Assembly: GCA_024275165.1 (NCBI GenBank)
Contig: JAJRZQ010000012.1
Location: forward strand, 62,001 to 126,000
Length of the DNA stretch: 64,000 nt
From: a bacterium
GTDB taxonomy: Bacteria > SAR324 > XYD2-FULL-50-16
Reading direction: 5' to 3'
The notes under the pieces are model-generated. The model worked only from the letters and a program-made list of their open reading frames with translations. It was not told the DNA's origin and made no database searches. Within the stretch, counting starts at the first letter, position 1; the number at the start of each line of letters is the position of its first letter. Below are positions 1 to 12,124 of this stretch, one piece after another. The translations under genes were made by a program, and so were the position numbers.

Positions 1-899
1 GAGCAAATTCCCGCGATCTCGTCTTCCATCTGGATGGCCTTGACATCGTGATTTTTATGTTTGGCCACTTCTTCTAAGATGGTGGTCGCGGGGGTAATGG
101 GGTAGCTGCCCAAAAAGAGCTTCAAGCCGGCCAAGTGAGCCGCCGCGACCAAGCCGATGCCCGCGGCCTCGTTTCCCGTTAGGCTGCGATAGGTACCGGG
201 TACGGTGGGGGCGCTGTTGACCCGATATTGAGATTGAAAAAAACCCGAGTTTTGGGCATAGAGCATGCCTTCGGTCATGGTTTTAATGTTGGCCTCGGCA
301 AGGATCGGCTTTTTGCCGAATTTAACCTTCAACCAATCTGTGGTGTACTGGGGAGAAAGGTCGTAGAGCCAAAACAAAATTCCGAGGGTAAAGAAGTTTT
401 TGCAGCGTTCCTTCGATTTTTTATCCATCTCGAAGTCGCTTAGAGCGGCCATGGTTTGGCTGGTAATCGGCGCGGCGATGATTTTTTTGTGAAGGCTCGC
501 TTCAGGGCTGAGGGGGTCAACCTCTTCTGCGTAGCCTGCCTTTTTGATATTTGCTGCGGTAAAGGTATCGCGGTCAATGATGGCGAACCCATCCCGTTTG
601 AGGTCTTTGATATTGGCCAGTAACCCTGCGGGGTTCATGGCGACAAGAACATCGGGGAAATCACCAGGGGTGTTGACTTTTTTGCTGCCGAATTGCACCT
701 GAAATCCGCTGATTCCAGAAATCGTTCCGGCAGGGGCGCGAATCTCTGCGGGGAAGTCGGGGAGGGTAACCACATCGTTCCCATGTACGGCAGAGGCTCC
801 GGTAAATTGAAGGCCGGTCAACTGCATTCCATCGCCGGAGTCACCGGAAAAGCGGATGACTACCTGGTCAAGTTCTTGTATTTTGATGGTGTCGTTCAT
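1..899 (-). CDS. korA: 2-oxoacid (2-oxoglutarate):ferredoxin oxidoreductase, alpha subunit (gamma-alpha fusion), partial, runs off left edge
   Basis: Manual minus-strand translation is uninterrupted: MNDTIKIQELDQVVIRFSGDSGDGMQLTGLQFT...LPDFPAEIRAPAGTISGISGFQVQFG...SYPITPATTILEEVAKHKNHDVKAIQMEDEIAGIC. Confidence 0.9.
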   Translation of the reverse strand, partial: MNDTIKIQELDQVVIRFSGDSGDGMQLTGLQFTGASAVHGNDVVTLPDFPAEIRAPAGTISGISGFQVQFGSKKVNTPGDFPDVLVAMNPAGLLANIKDLKRDGFAIIDRDTFTAANIKKAGYAEEVDPLSPEASLHKKIIAAPITSQTMAALSDFEMDKKSKERCKNFFTLGILFWLYDLSPQYTTDWLKVKFGKKPILAEANIKTMTEGMLYAQNSGFFQSQYRVNSAPTVPGTYRSLTGNEAAGIGLVAAAHLAGLKLFLGSYPITPATTILEEVAKHKNHDVKAIQMEDEIAGIC

Positions 900-1072
900 C
901 GTCTCGTTAATTTCAAGGTTGATCTCAAAAGAGGGTTCGCTAGTTGCGAAGGCTGAATACAAGGCATTAAGCTGTACGAAAACCTTAATGCATGTTAAAG
1001 ACTTGCAAGTGAGTTGGCAAGGCACGATTTACTATTCTATGGACTTCAAAAAAATTGGCAAGTGTTATTTTT

Positions 1073-2209
1073 ATGACCTATTGGTTGAATTTTGAAGATT
1101 TGGTCTTCGAGCCCAAACTCTCTTTTTTCCCCGGCATGGGCCTGATTGTGCGGGCGGGCGGCTGGGGGAAGCGTAGCGGGGTGCCTCTAGGAGTGTTGAC
1201 CGCCTTTTTAAGGCGGCAACAAGTTGCGGGGCGGCCTTTGGTGCTGAACTTAGACCGTTTGGTGTCCGATCAGGAGATTGGGGGCCTCTTGGCTCAGATT
1301 GGGCCGTTTTTGCCTTATTTTCAAGCGGTACGGGTAATGGACCCCGGTTTGGGGGCCGCCTTGGTTCGGACTTTTTCCCAAGTCGCCATTGAGCTGAGTT
1401 TAGAACAGGGCATTCCCAACGGGTTGGCGGTATTGGCTTGGGCAAGGGCCATGGGAGTAAATTTGCGCAAATTGATTCTTTCAAATCAAATCCCGGTCGC
1501 GGAAATTGCCAACTTGACTCCAAAACTCAACCTAGCCTGTGAATTACTGGTTTTAGGGCCCGTTGAAACCTTTTACAGCCCCAGAAAGCTCTTGAGCCCT
1601 CTCTTGCAGGGGGAGGCCAGGCAGGGGCTGGGGACTGCCGAAGATCGACCAAAGCAACATTTCCCCCTCTACGAAAGCGAAGCGGGTACCTTGGTTTATC
1701 ATGACAAAGATTTATACCTGCTCGACCGGTTGGATCAAGCTGAAGAAGCGGGGATCACCGATTTTAGGGTGTCTTTGGTCGGGGCAGAGCAATTCGATCT
1801 CGCCGCGGCCCACTGGCAAGGAAAAGGGTTTGACCCCGCTTTAAAACAGGCTTGGCCCAACAAGACCACCAAAGGCTTTTTTTTGAAAAATCGCACCGAC
1901 AAACCCCTAGCCCGCTTGGTCAACAGCAGGTTACAAGGGCTTAGAGGTTTAGAAGTCGCGCAGGTGCTCGAAGGCAAGGCAAAGCAATACACCCTTTTAG
2001 AAATAAAAGAAAAAATCACCCTTCCCATGCGGCTCAAGCAATGTAATCCTGAAGGCAGAGAGACGATATTTACCTTAGAAACCCTGACCGGTTTGCAGGG
2101 GGAGGCCGTTGCCAATCCGGTCCTTCCGGGGATTTATCGCACCGCTTGGATCAAAGCGGCTTTACCCAAAAGCCTGATATTGCCCTATGAACCCTCAAAA
2201 GACCTGTAG
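1073..2209 (+). CDS. U32-family peptidase-like protein (divergent)
   Basis: ORF 1055..2209 (listed TTG start; ATG at 1073 preferred). Barrel-like repeats and ACELLVLGPVETFYSPRKLLSPLL resemble the U32 core. Confidence 0.55.
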   Translation: MTYWLNFEDLVFEPKLSFFPGMGLIVRAGGWGKRSGVPLGVLTAFLRRQQVAGRPLVLNLDRLVSDQEIGGLLAQIGPFLPYFQAVRVMDPGLGAALVRTFSQVAIELSLEQGIPNGLAVLAWARAMGVNLRKLILSNQIPVAEIANLTPKLNLACELLVLGPVETFYSPRKLLSPLLQGEARQGLGTAEDRPKQHFPLYESEAGTLVYHDKDLYLLDRLDQAEEAGITDFRVSLVGAEQFDLAAAHWQGKGFDPALKQAWPNKTTKGFFLKNRTDKPLARLVNSRLQGLRGLEVAQVLEGKAKQYTLLEIKEKITLPMRLKQCNPEGRETIFTLETLTGLQGEAVANPVLPGIYRTAWIKAALPKSLILPYEPSKDL

Positions 2210-2414
2210 CCTTTGTCACCAGCCCATTTTGCGGAGGGAGAAACTCTTTGGGGATGAAGGGCAATGGAGTCATGAGGAATGCATTAAAACCAAGCTGAGG
2301 GCCTTGAAAAAGTCGGGGGTCAACCCTGAAGTGATCGACTTTATTTTAGCCCGCTTTGGAACAGGGAAAGATAAAAAAAGCAAAAAGGGATTGGGATTTT
2401 TCCGCAGAGGCTAA
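2187..2414 (+). CDS. small putative zinc-binding protein
   Basis: 75 aa with CSLCHQPI...HEEC Cys/His pattern; overlaps upstream ORF by about 22 nt. Confidence 0.5.
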   Translation: MNPQKTCSLCHQPILRREKLFGDEGQWSHEECIKTKLRALKKSGVNPEVIDFILARFGTGKDKKSKKGLGFFRRG

Positions 2415-5400
2415 ACCGCTTTTTTGGACTTGGCCGGGGGTTTGCTTCGCTGGGTTTGGGGGAGGGGCGTATCTAACTGGCGTTGCGCCTCGCGAAAATC
2501 CACGGAGACGATCTTGCTGGCTCCGGGCTCTTCCATGGTGACCCCAAAGAGGGCGTCGCCAATCTCCATGGTTTTTTTGTTGTGGGTGATGATGATAAAC
2601 TGGCTGTTCGCCGTCATGGCCTTGACCTCTTCGTTAAACCTTCCGTTGTTCGCGTCGTCTAAAGGCGCGTCCACCTCGTCTAAGAGGCAAAAGGGGCTGG
2701 GTTTCATTCGAAAAATCGCGAAGATTAAGGCAATGGCGGTCATGGCCTTTTCCCCGCCAGAGAGCAGGGTCATGTTTTGCAGCTTCTTCCCTGGGGGTTG
2801 GGCGATGATTTCTACCCCAGAGGTTAAGAGGTCTTTTTCATCGGTGAGCCGTAAGCTGGCCTCGCCACCGCCGAAGAGCTTGGGAAAAAGAGCTTTGAAA
2901 TTCTCATTGACGGTTTTAAAGGTGGATTTAAACCGTTTGCCCGATTCGGCGTCCATTTCGCTGATGCTTTCTTCCAAGGCCTCAATGGAAGAAAGGAGGT
3001 CTTGAGATTGCTCGCGCAAAAAGGTGAGTCGTTCCATCAAGGCATCGTATTCCTTCTTGGCCGCTAAGTTGACCCCTTCGATTTGCTCGATGACTTTTTT
3101 GAGTTTTTTGCTCTCCGCCTCGGCTTGGGTCACCTCAAAGCTATCTAGGTGCAGGGTCTCTAAGACTTCTTCTGGTTTAATTCCATGCTCATCCAAGAGA
3201 TTGCCTTCTAAGTTTTTCGCTTCCTGGGCCGCTTGCGCGAGTTGGATGTCGATTTCGTGCCTTGCTTCTTTTAAATGGTCGATCTCTTTCAGTTTGATCT
3301 TGAGCAGTTTCCCCGTCTCTGTAATCTCTTGTAAGGTTTCTTCAATGGCGCCGCGGTAGTCCCTCGCTTGTTTTTCTTTGGCTTTTAAGGCTTCTAATAA
3401 AGCGGGGAGGGCTGCTTGAGCCTGATGGACCTCTTGGGTCAAGTCCAGGCGTTTTTGTCGCTGCTCGACTTGGTTTTGGATTAATTCCCTAGCCCGCTCC
3501 TGGGCTTGGGCTAAGTCTTCTGAAATGCGGGCTTTTAGGCGGATCGCGCTCTCTTTTTTTTCTTTTAAAGCGGCAAGGCGGACTTCTAAATGCTGCCCCT
3601 CCCCTTGAATAAAGGCTTTTTTCGTTTCTTCCGTTTCCAAACGGGCTTGGAAGACCTTCAACTCCTCTGAGAGGGTGGTAAAACGGTCTTCTTTGCTCGA
3701 TAAGCCTTCTTCTAAGGCAAGCATGCGCTCGGCAAAGCGTTTTTGCCCGGCGAGGGCTTCTGCCAGTTCAATCTCCAGTTCATCGCGCCGCTGCTCTAAG
3801 CGGTTTTGTTCTTGGCTTTGCGCTTCTTGCTCCTTGTTTAAATCCAAGAGTTTCAAATCCAGTTCGACCCGTTGTTTTTGTACCGCTTCATATTGATCGT
3901 CTAGGCGTTCTAGAGTTTCTTTTTGTTGGATCTCTTGGGCTTCTAGGTTTTGCACCTCTTTTTGCAGGCCTTCCACGGTTTGGGTCAGGCTTTCTAATTC
4001 TCTGCGGCGGCTTAAGAGCAGGTCCGCTTTGGAGCCCTCTCTTCGTTTGCCCAGGTGGAGGATTTTTTCTTTGCTCAAAAGGTGGCCTTTATGATCGACC
4101 AGTCCGTGGTTTTGGCTTAAAATTCCTTTTTCCGCCCCCGAGAGAGCCTCCCCTAAATAAACGAACTGCTCGGCGAGGTGGAGAGGGTCTTTTTCCCATT
4201 GAATCCATTGCTCAATGGAGTTTTGCAAAGCCGGGCCCGGGGGCCGCAAATCCAAAAAGCAGAGTTCTAATTGGTCGATTTTTAGGTTTTCTAACAGCGT
4301 TTCGATTTGCGGATATTTGTGTAAATAGCGAAAGATCAAGAGATCGAAATGTCGATCCAAAAAGGCCTGTACCTGTTTTGGAGTACTGGCTCCGGGCCGC
4401 ACCAAATCGGTTAAACTGCCGATAAAACCGATGCGGTCGGCCTCATGGGGGTTTAAAGAAAGGTAATCCAACAAGGCCTTGGCTCCCCCAGAGAAGTCTT
4501 CATGGCCCGAGAGGAATTCTTCAATAGATTGCAGGCGGCTGTCGGATTGGTGGAGTTTTTTGGTTTTTTCCTCAATGGCGTCATCCAATTTTCCAAAGCT
4601 GGCCTCTTCTTCCTCAATCCGGGCTTTATAAGTTACCGCTTGTTCTACGAGGGTTTCTTTTTGCTCTTCCAAGACCTCGATTTTTTGTAAGAGGCTGCTG
4701 GCCCAGGCTTTGTTTTGGCTTAGAGCAGAAGCCGTCTCTGTGAGGCGTTGCTGGGTCAAGGCTTCCTTTTTAGCCAATTCAAGGGAGCGCTCTTTTAGTT
4801 GCGCCAGCTCTTCGCCATGGCCGCTTTGATGGCTGCGGAGCTCGATCTCTTCTTGCTTTAGGGCTTGAATATCCGCCTTGATTCCTTCTAAGACCTGGGT
4901 TTGAGCGTGCAGTTTGGTTTGGATTTCTTCTTTTGCCTGGTCGATTGTCCGGGAGTGATCAACGATTTCATCTAAGTCGAATTCAAGGGTCTCGAGTTGG
5001 TGTTTGCATTTTTCTTCCCTAGTGGTGAGGTCTTCTTTTTCTTGCAGTCCTCGCTCTTCCCAGGCATCTAGGTTGGCCAGTTCTCGCTGGTCCGAGGCGA
5101 TTTTCCCCTCTAGTTGGATGGCGTTGCGGTTTTTCTCGGCGATTTCTTCTTTCATTTGATCGAGTTGACCGCGCTGGGTGGCGGTACTCGCGTCGAGGGC
5201 CGCTTTTTTCGCTTCCAAGGCTTGGGTTTGGACTTCTAAGTTGTTTTGCTCGCTTCGTTGGTCTTCTCGTTGTTGGACGAGGGCGAGGCCTTGGTCTTGG
5301 AGCTTTTTCCACTGCACCGCGCTCAGGCATTGGGTGAGGCGTTCAAACCGGCTTTTGGCCTCGAGAAATTTTTCCGCTTGCTGGACCTGCTTGGCTAGGC

Positions 5401-6022
5401 TTTCTTCTTGAATCTCTAATTCAGCGAGTACATCCTGTACCCGGTCGAGGTTTTGTCTGGATTGCTGGAACTTGCGCTCTGCCTCGATGCGTTTGGTTTT
5501 GAATTTGACGATTCCCGCTGCCTCGTCGATGATGCTCCGGCGGTCGCTGGCATTGGAGGTGACGATGCGGTCGATGCGGCCTTGTTCGATGATGGAGTAG
5601 CCCTTGCCCCCGATGCCCGTATCCATAAAAAGGTTGCGGATATCGGTTAGGCGGCAGGGGGTTTTGTTGATCAGGTATTGGCTTTCTCCGCTGCGGTAGA
5701 GCTTTCTGGAAACGCTGATCTCGCTGAATTCAGCGTAGCGGTTGAGGGTGTCGTGTTGGGGGTTGGAAAAATGCAGGCTTACTTGAGATAAGCCCACGGG
5801 GGGGCGGCTGGCCGAGCCGTTGAAGATGACATCTTCCATGCTGCCGCCGCGGAGGTTTTTGGCGCTTTGCTCGCCTAAAACCCAGCGAATGGCGTCAACG
5901 AGGTTGGATTTTCCGCAGCCGTTGGGGCCGACGATGATGCTGACCCCGTCTTGGATGAAATCGACGGCCATGCGGTCGGGGAAGGATTTGAAACCTTGGA
6001 GTTCGAGGCGAAGCAGGCGCAT
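2411..6022 (-). CDS. smc: Chromosome segregation protein SMC
   Basis: Start MRLLRLELQGFKSFPDRM; Walker A GPNGCGKSNLVDAIRWVLGEQ; long coiled coils; C-terminal LLSGGEKAMTAIALIFAIF...LLDEVDAPLDDANN. Listed ORF extends upstream to 6181 but start at 6022 fits the family. Confidence 0.95.
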   Translation of the reverse strand: MRLLRLELQGFKSFPDRMAVDFIQDGVSIIVGPNGCGKSNLVDAIRWVLGEQSAKNLRGGSMEDVIFNGSASRPPVGLSQVSLHFSNPQHDTLNRYAEFSEISVSRKLYRSGESQYLINKTPCRLTDIRNLFMDTGIGGKGYSIIEQGRIDRIVTSNASDRRSIIDEAAGIVKFKTKRIEAERKFQQSRQNLDRVQDVLAELEIQEESLAKQVQQAEKFLEAKSRFERLTQCLSAVQWKKLQDQGLALVQQREDQRSEQNNLEVQTQALEAKKAALDASTATQRGQLDQMKEEIAEKNRNAIQLEGKIASDQRELANLDAWEERGLQEKEDLTTREEKCKHQLETLEFDLDEIVDHSRTIDQAKEEIQTKLHAQTQVLEGIKADIQALKQEEIELRSHQSGHGEELAQLKERSLELAKKEALTQQRLTETASALSQNKAWASSLLQKIEVLEEQKETLVEQAVTYKARIEEEEASFGKLDDAIEEKTKKLHQSDSRLQSIEEFLSGHEDFSGGAKALLDYLSLNPHEADRIGFIGSLTDLVRPGASTPKQVQAFLDRHFDLLIFRYLHKYPQIETLLENLKIDQLELCFLDLRPPGPALQNSIEQWIQWEKDPLHLAEQFVYLGEALSGAEKGILSQNHGLVDHKGHLLSKEKILHLGKRREGSKADLLLSRRRELESLTQTVEGLQKEVQNLEAQEIQQKETLERLDDQYEAVQKQRVELDLKLLDLNKEQEAQSQEQNRLEQRRDELEIELAEALAGQKRFAERMLALEEGLSSKEDRFTTLSEELKVFQARLETEETKKAFIQGEGQHLEVRLAALKEKKESAIRLKARISEDLAQAQERARELIQNQVEQRQKRLDLTQEVHQAQAALPALLEALKAKEKQARDYRGAIEETLQEITETGKLLKIKLKEIDHLKEARHEIDIQLAQAAQEAKNLEGNLLDEHGIKPEEVLETLHLDSFEVTQAEAESKKLKKVIEQIEGVNLAAKKEYDALMERLTFLREQSQDLLSSIEALEESISEMDAESGKRFKSTFKTVNENFKALFPKLFGGGEASLRLTDEKDLLTSGVEIIAQPPGKKLQNMTLLSGGEKAMTAIALIFAIFRMKPSPFCLLDEVDAPLDDANNGRFNEEVKAMTANSQFIIITHNKKTMEIGDALFGVTMEEPGASKIVSVDFREAQRQLDTPLPQTQRSKPPAKSKKAV

Positions 6023-6231
6023 GGAAAAATTTGCAGGTTGGGTTTGGGCTTTATCTTGCCTGAGAGGGGGGAGGGTGGCAAGAGGAGGGAGGGGATTTTT
6101 ACAGAGAAGCTTTGCCCGGGGTTGAGGGGAGGCTGATTGGCGTTTGCTGATGAGGTCTGCCCAAAAAACCAACCTGTTCATTGTTAAAATGAAAAAAATA
6201 GTTAGAAAGGGGTTATCCCCCCTTCACCCCA

Positions 6232-6951
6232 TCACAAGCGAAAATTTTCCCCCAGGTAGACTTTTTTCGCCTTTTCATCATGGATGATCTCCTTGGGCGC
6301 GCCCTCGGTTAAAATCAAGCCGTCGTTCATGATATAGGCTCGGTCGGTAATGCCTAGGGTCTCTCGTACATTGTGATCGGTGATTAAGATGCCGATATTT
6401 TTTTGGGTGAGCTGGCGAATCACCTCTTGAATATCCAAAACCGCCAGCGGGTCCACCCCGGCAAAGGGCTCGTCGAGTAAGATAAAATGAGGCTTGGTGA
6501 CCAAGGCGCGAGCGATTTCCACCCGTCGGCGCTCCCCCCCAGATAAGCTATAACCTAAGGACTCGCGGATATGCTGGATGTTTAATTCATCGAGCAAGCG
6601 GTCGCATTCTTTTGCTTGTTCCCCCCGGGTTAGCTTGAGGGTTTCCAAAATCGCGAAGAGGTTGTCTTCTACGGTGAGCTTGCGAAAGACACTCGCTTCT
6701 TGGGGGAGGTAACCAATCCCTCGGCGCGCTCGTTTGTACATGGGTAAATGGGTGAGCTTTTCCCCTTCCAACAAAATTTCACCCTCTGTGGGGCGCACCA
6801 CGCCAACGACCATATAAAAACTGGTGGTCTTGCCCGCGCCATTGGCCCCTAAAAGCCCAACGATTTCGCCTTGACGAATATCAAAGGAGACCCCCTTGAC
6901 CACCTTTCTCTTACCATAGACCTTGACCAGGCCTTGGGTTTCCAATCGCAT
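6232..6951 (-). CDS. lptB: LPS export ABC transporter ATP-binding protein
   Basis: [58 protein letters not shown]; typical LptB length. Confidence 0.93.
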   Translation of the reverse strand: MRLETQGLVKVYGKRKVVKGVSFDIRQGEIVGLLGANGAGKTTSFYMVVGVVRPTEGEILLEGEKLTHLPMYKRARRGIGYLPQEASVFRKLTVEDNLFAILETLKLTRGEQAKECDRLLDELNIQHIRESLGYSLSGGERRRVEIARALVTKPHFILLDEPFAGVDPLAVLDIQEVIRQLTQKNIGILITDHNVRETLGITDRAYIMNDGLILTEGAPKEIIHDEKAKKVYLGENFRL

Positions 6952-6972
6952 GTTCGCCCTTGTGTGGTATGC

Positions 6973-7004
6973 AAAAAAAAAGGCCCCAAAGGGGGCCCTT
7001 TTGG
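6973..7004 (-). terminator. Rho-independent terminator downstream of icd
   Basis: Minus-strand GGGCCCCCTTTGGGGCC followed by TTTTTTTTT. Confidence 0.8.
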
Positions 7005-7056
7005 ATCAACTCATCCTAGCTGATCTGTGCTTGGGCTACAAGCCCTTCGCTCTGTC

Positions 7057-9327
<2,271 letters not shown>

Positions 9328-9535
9328 TCAAGTCGGGCTTGGATGAAGGACAAGGTCTGCTGGGTCGGGGTTCAATCCCGCCCAAGGTGCGTTCTTAAGG
9401 GCTCTGCTCAGAACCTTTGCACAAATTCTAAAAAAAATAAATTTTTAATCGGGATTCGTCAATAGGAAAAGGAAAAAAGTTCAATTGAGCCTTTAGGGTT
9501 GAGTGGGTTCGCGTTGCCGGTATTGCGGGCGCAGT

Positions 9536-10255
9536 CTATTTTGGTGTCCCAGGTGCATCCCAGATGCAATAGGGGGTCATGTTGAGGTAGTCGGCCGCGG
9601 TGAGCTGGCAGGCGATGCCATCCACCTTGCCCGTGGGGATCGCCTCCCATTCCGCGGCCATGTGGAAATGGCCGTAGGTACAGGTCGCGACCGGGTATGA
9701 TTGGAGTAAATCCCAAAAAGGGGTGGTTTCTCCTTGGGTGGTAAAGGGGGGGAAATGCAACAGCAGGTGGATCCCCTCTGCGGGTTTGAGTTCTATCGCC
9801 TGATCCAGGGCCTGGCGCAGTAGAGCCATCTCTTTTTCAAAGGTTTTTTGATCCAGGTCGTCGGCGCAGGGGTCGTTGGGGGCGAGCCAACCTCTTGTTC
9901 CCGCAAAGACCTGCCCCCGCAGCTTGACCGCATTGCCCATCAAGGCTTGCAGCCCCTGGGGCAGGCTGTTTTTGAGTTTGGTAAGGTTTTTACACCAATG
10001 GTCGTGGTTGCCTTTGACAAAGAGTTTGTTGAACCCGGGGAGGTCGTTGAGTTGCCGTAGATGCACCAAGGCTTGGTCTAGCTTATGCTCCCAGGAGATA
10101 TCCCCTCCGATGAGCAAGATATCCCCTGGGGCAATCACTTTTTTCGCGTTGCTTAAGATTTTTTCTTGGTGATTTTTCCAGATGGGGCCGAAGCCCTCCA
10201 TATTGCGGGTGGGGTCTAGGGAAAAGTGGGTGTCGCTAATGGCGAAAATGCGCAT
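9536..10255 (-). CDS. metallophosphoesterase
   Basis: AISDTHFS, GDILLIGGDISWEH, KGNHDHW metallophosphoesterase motifs. Confidence 0.88.
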   Translation of the reverse strand: MRIFAISDTHFSLDPTRNMEGFGPIWKNHQEKILSNAKKVIAPGDILLIGGDISWEHKLDQALVHLRQLNDLPGFNKLFVKGNHDHWCKNLTKLKNSLPQGLQALMGNAVKLRGQVFAGTRGWLAPNDPCADDLDQKTFEKEMALLRQALDQAIELKPAEGIHLLLHFPPFTTQGETTPFWDLLQSYPVATCTYGHFHMAAEWEAIPTGKVDGIACQLTAADYLNMTPYCIWDAPGTPK

Positions 10256-10271
10256 AAAATCGGCTTGGGTC

Positions 10272-11576
10272 TTAAGGATGAATCCGTTCCAACATCCGGG
10301 GGAAGGGGATGGCTTCGCGGATATGGTGCAGGCCCACCAACCAGCCGACCAAACGCTCTAAGCCGATGCCGAAGCCCGAATGGGTTACGGAGCCGTATTT
10401 TCTTAAATCCAGATACCACTCGTAGGGTTGGAGGGGGAGGCCCTGCGCTAAGATGCGTTGTTTTAATTCTTCGTAATCGGTTTCCCGTTCCGATCCGCCG
10501 ATGATCTCTCCATGCCCCTCAGGGGCGATGAGGTCGGCGCAGAGGACTCGGTTGGGGTCGCTGGGGTGGCTTTTCATGTAAAAGGCCTTGACCACTTTGG
10601 GGTAGTTGAAGACAAATAAAGGTTGATCAAAATGCTCGCCTAAAAGGGTTTCATCGAGCGCGCCGAGATCGTCCCCCCATTGAATGGGTTGCCCCTTTTC
10701 TCGCAAGAGTTTCACCGCGTCGCTGTAATCTAAGCGGATAAAGGGGTTTAAGGCCTTTTTTAATTTTTCCTGATCTCGGTTGAACTGCTTTAGGTGCCAT
10801 GAGCATTTCTCCAACACCTGCTGGACAATATATTGAATGAGGTCTTCTTGCAGGTCGAGGTTGTCTTGGTGGGTGAAAAAGGCCATTTCCGCTTCCAGCA
10901 TCCAAAACTCGCTCAAATGCCTGCGGGTTTTGGATTTTTCCGCTCGAAAGGTCGGCCCAAAACAAAAAACCCGCTCATGGGCAAAAATCGAGGCCTCGAG
11001 GTAAAGCTGTCCGGTTTGGGCCAGGTAGGCTTTCCCTAAGTCGTGATAGCTTAAGCTAAACAGCCCGGCGGGGTCTTCCCCCACGGTTTGGGTTAAGATG
11101 GGGCTATCCATCTTGATAAAGCGATGGAGGGTCAAAAACTCGTGAATGGCATGGATTACCGTGGAGCGCACCTTAAAGAGGCTCACCTGTTTTTTCGAGC
11201 GTAGCCACAGATGGCGGTGGCTCAACAAAAAATCGGGGCCATGCTCTTTGGGGGTGATGGGGTAAGCTTGCGAGTCCGATAGAATTTTTAAGTCCAGGCA
11301 AAGCAACTCAAAGGGAAATTGCCCCTGATTGGATGCTTGCACCCTGCCGGTCACTTCGAGGGCCGTTTCTTGGGTTAACTGGCTAAAGGTCTCCCAGGCC
11401 GCTGCGGGGCATTCTTCTTGGACTAAGACCACTTGGAGGATGCCCGAGCCGTCTCGCAGCCCTAGAAATCTCACTTTTTTAGATTTGCGGGTATATTGCA
11501 CCCAGCCTTGAAGCTGGACCTCTTTACCCAATTGGCCGGCTAAATCGCCAGCGAATACTCTTTGATTCCAACGCAT
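10272..11576 (-). CDS. asnS: asparaginyl-tRNA synthetase (class IIb)
   Basis: N-terminal OB fold VQLQGWVQYTRKSKKVRFLGLRDGSG; class II motif 2 FRAEKSKTRRHLSEFWMLEAEMAF; motif 3 GFGIGLERLVGWLVGLHHIREAIPFPR. Confidence 0.88.
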   Translation of the reverse strand: MRWNQRVFAGDLAGQLGKEVQLQGWVQYTRKSKKVRFLGLRDGSGILQVVLVQEECPAAAWETFSQLTQETALEVTGRVQASNQGQFPFELLCLDLKILSDSQAYPITPKEHGPDFLLSHRHLWLRSKKQVSLFKVRSTVIHAIHEFLTLHRFIKMDSPILTQTVGEDPAGLFSLSYHDLGKAYLAQTGQLYLEASIFAHERVFCFGPTFRAEKSKTRRHLSEFWMLEAEMAFFTHQDNLDLQEDLIQYIVQQVLEKCSWHLKQFNRDQEKLKKALNPFIRLDYSDAVKLLREKGQPIQWGDDLGALDETLLGEHFDQPLFVFNYPKVVKAFYMKSHPSDPNRVLCADLIAPEGHGEIIGGSERETDYEELKQRILAQGLPLQPYEWYLDLRKYGSVTHSGFGIGLERLVGWLVGLHHIREAIPFPRMLERIHP

Positions 11577-11578
11577 GA

Positions 11579-12124
11579 TTAAAATACCAAAGCGGCACCG
11601 AAGGAGGTTAGCAGGCCGCTGGCGGCTAAATATTTGTTGTCGCTTCGTTGGATGGAGGCGATAACCTGATGCTGACTATACCTGAGGTGTAAGTTTTCGA
11701 AAAAAGTATAGCCGAGACTAAGGTGATACTCCCCTGCGGTGGAAGAAGAAAAAAAGGCGGCAGACCCCCCTTCTACCTGCGCTTTGCCCAACCCGCCACC
11801 AATCCCAAAAAGGAGGTCAAAGGGAAGGGTAAAGGATAAGGCATAGTCGAGCCAGCGCACATGCATAACCGAGTTTTGAGCGTACTGGAGGGGGAGTTTG
11901 AAATCCGCAAAGCCAAACTCACCGAGTTCGGCGTTGGCGTAATAGATCCGTTGCCCTTGGGGGCGGCCATCGAGTTTTAAACGGCTCCCGTCGCCCGCGG
12001 TTTTAAAGTTGTAACCCAGAGGGACATCCACCCCTATGAGGCTGTCTTGCCCGTAGGCCGTCCAAGCGAAGCAGAGCGCGATCAGCAGGAAAACGACAGG
12101 GGGGCAGGCGGATTTGCGGTTCAT
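11579..12124 (-). CDS. hypothetical outer-membrane/secreted protein
   Basis: Signal-peptide-like N-terminus ending TAYGQ, alternating aromatic beta-barrel-like pattern, C-terminal F; ATGA overlap with upstream gene. Confidence 0.5.
   Translation of the reverse strand: MNRKSACPPVVFLLIALCFAWTAYGQDSLIGVDVPLGYNFKTAGDGSRLKLDGRPQGQRIYYANAELGEFGFADFKLPLQYAQNSVMHVRWLDYALSFTLPFDLLFGIGGGLGKAQVEGGSAAFFSSSTAGEYHLSLGYTFFENLHLRYSQHQVIASIQRSDNKYLAASGLLTSFGAALVF

Noticed and set aside
5019-5330. Shadow ORFs inside smc, icd, fabF, gltB, ccmF and others on alternative frames
   Set aside because: Overlap strongly conserved genes, with low-complexity Arg/Ser/Pro-rich translations and no family motifs.
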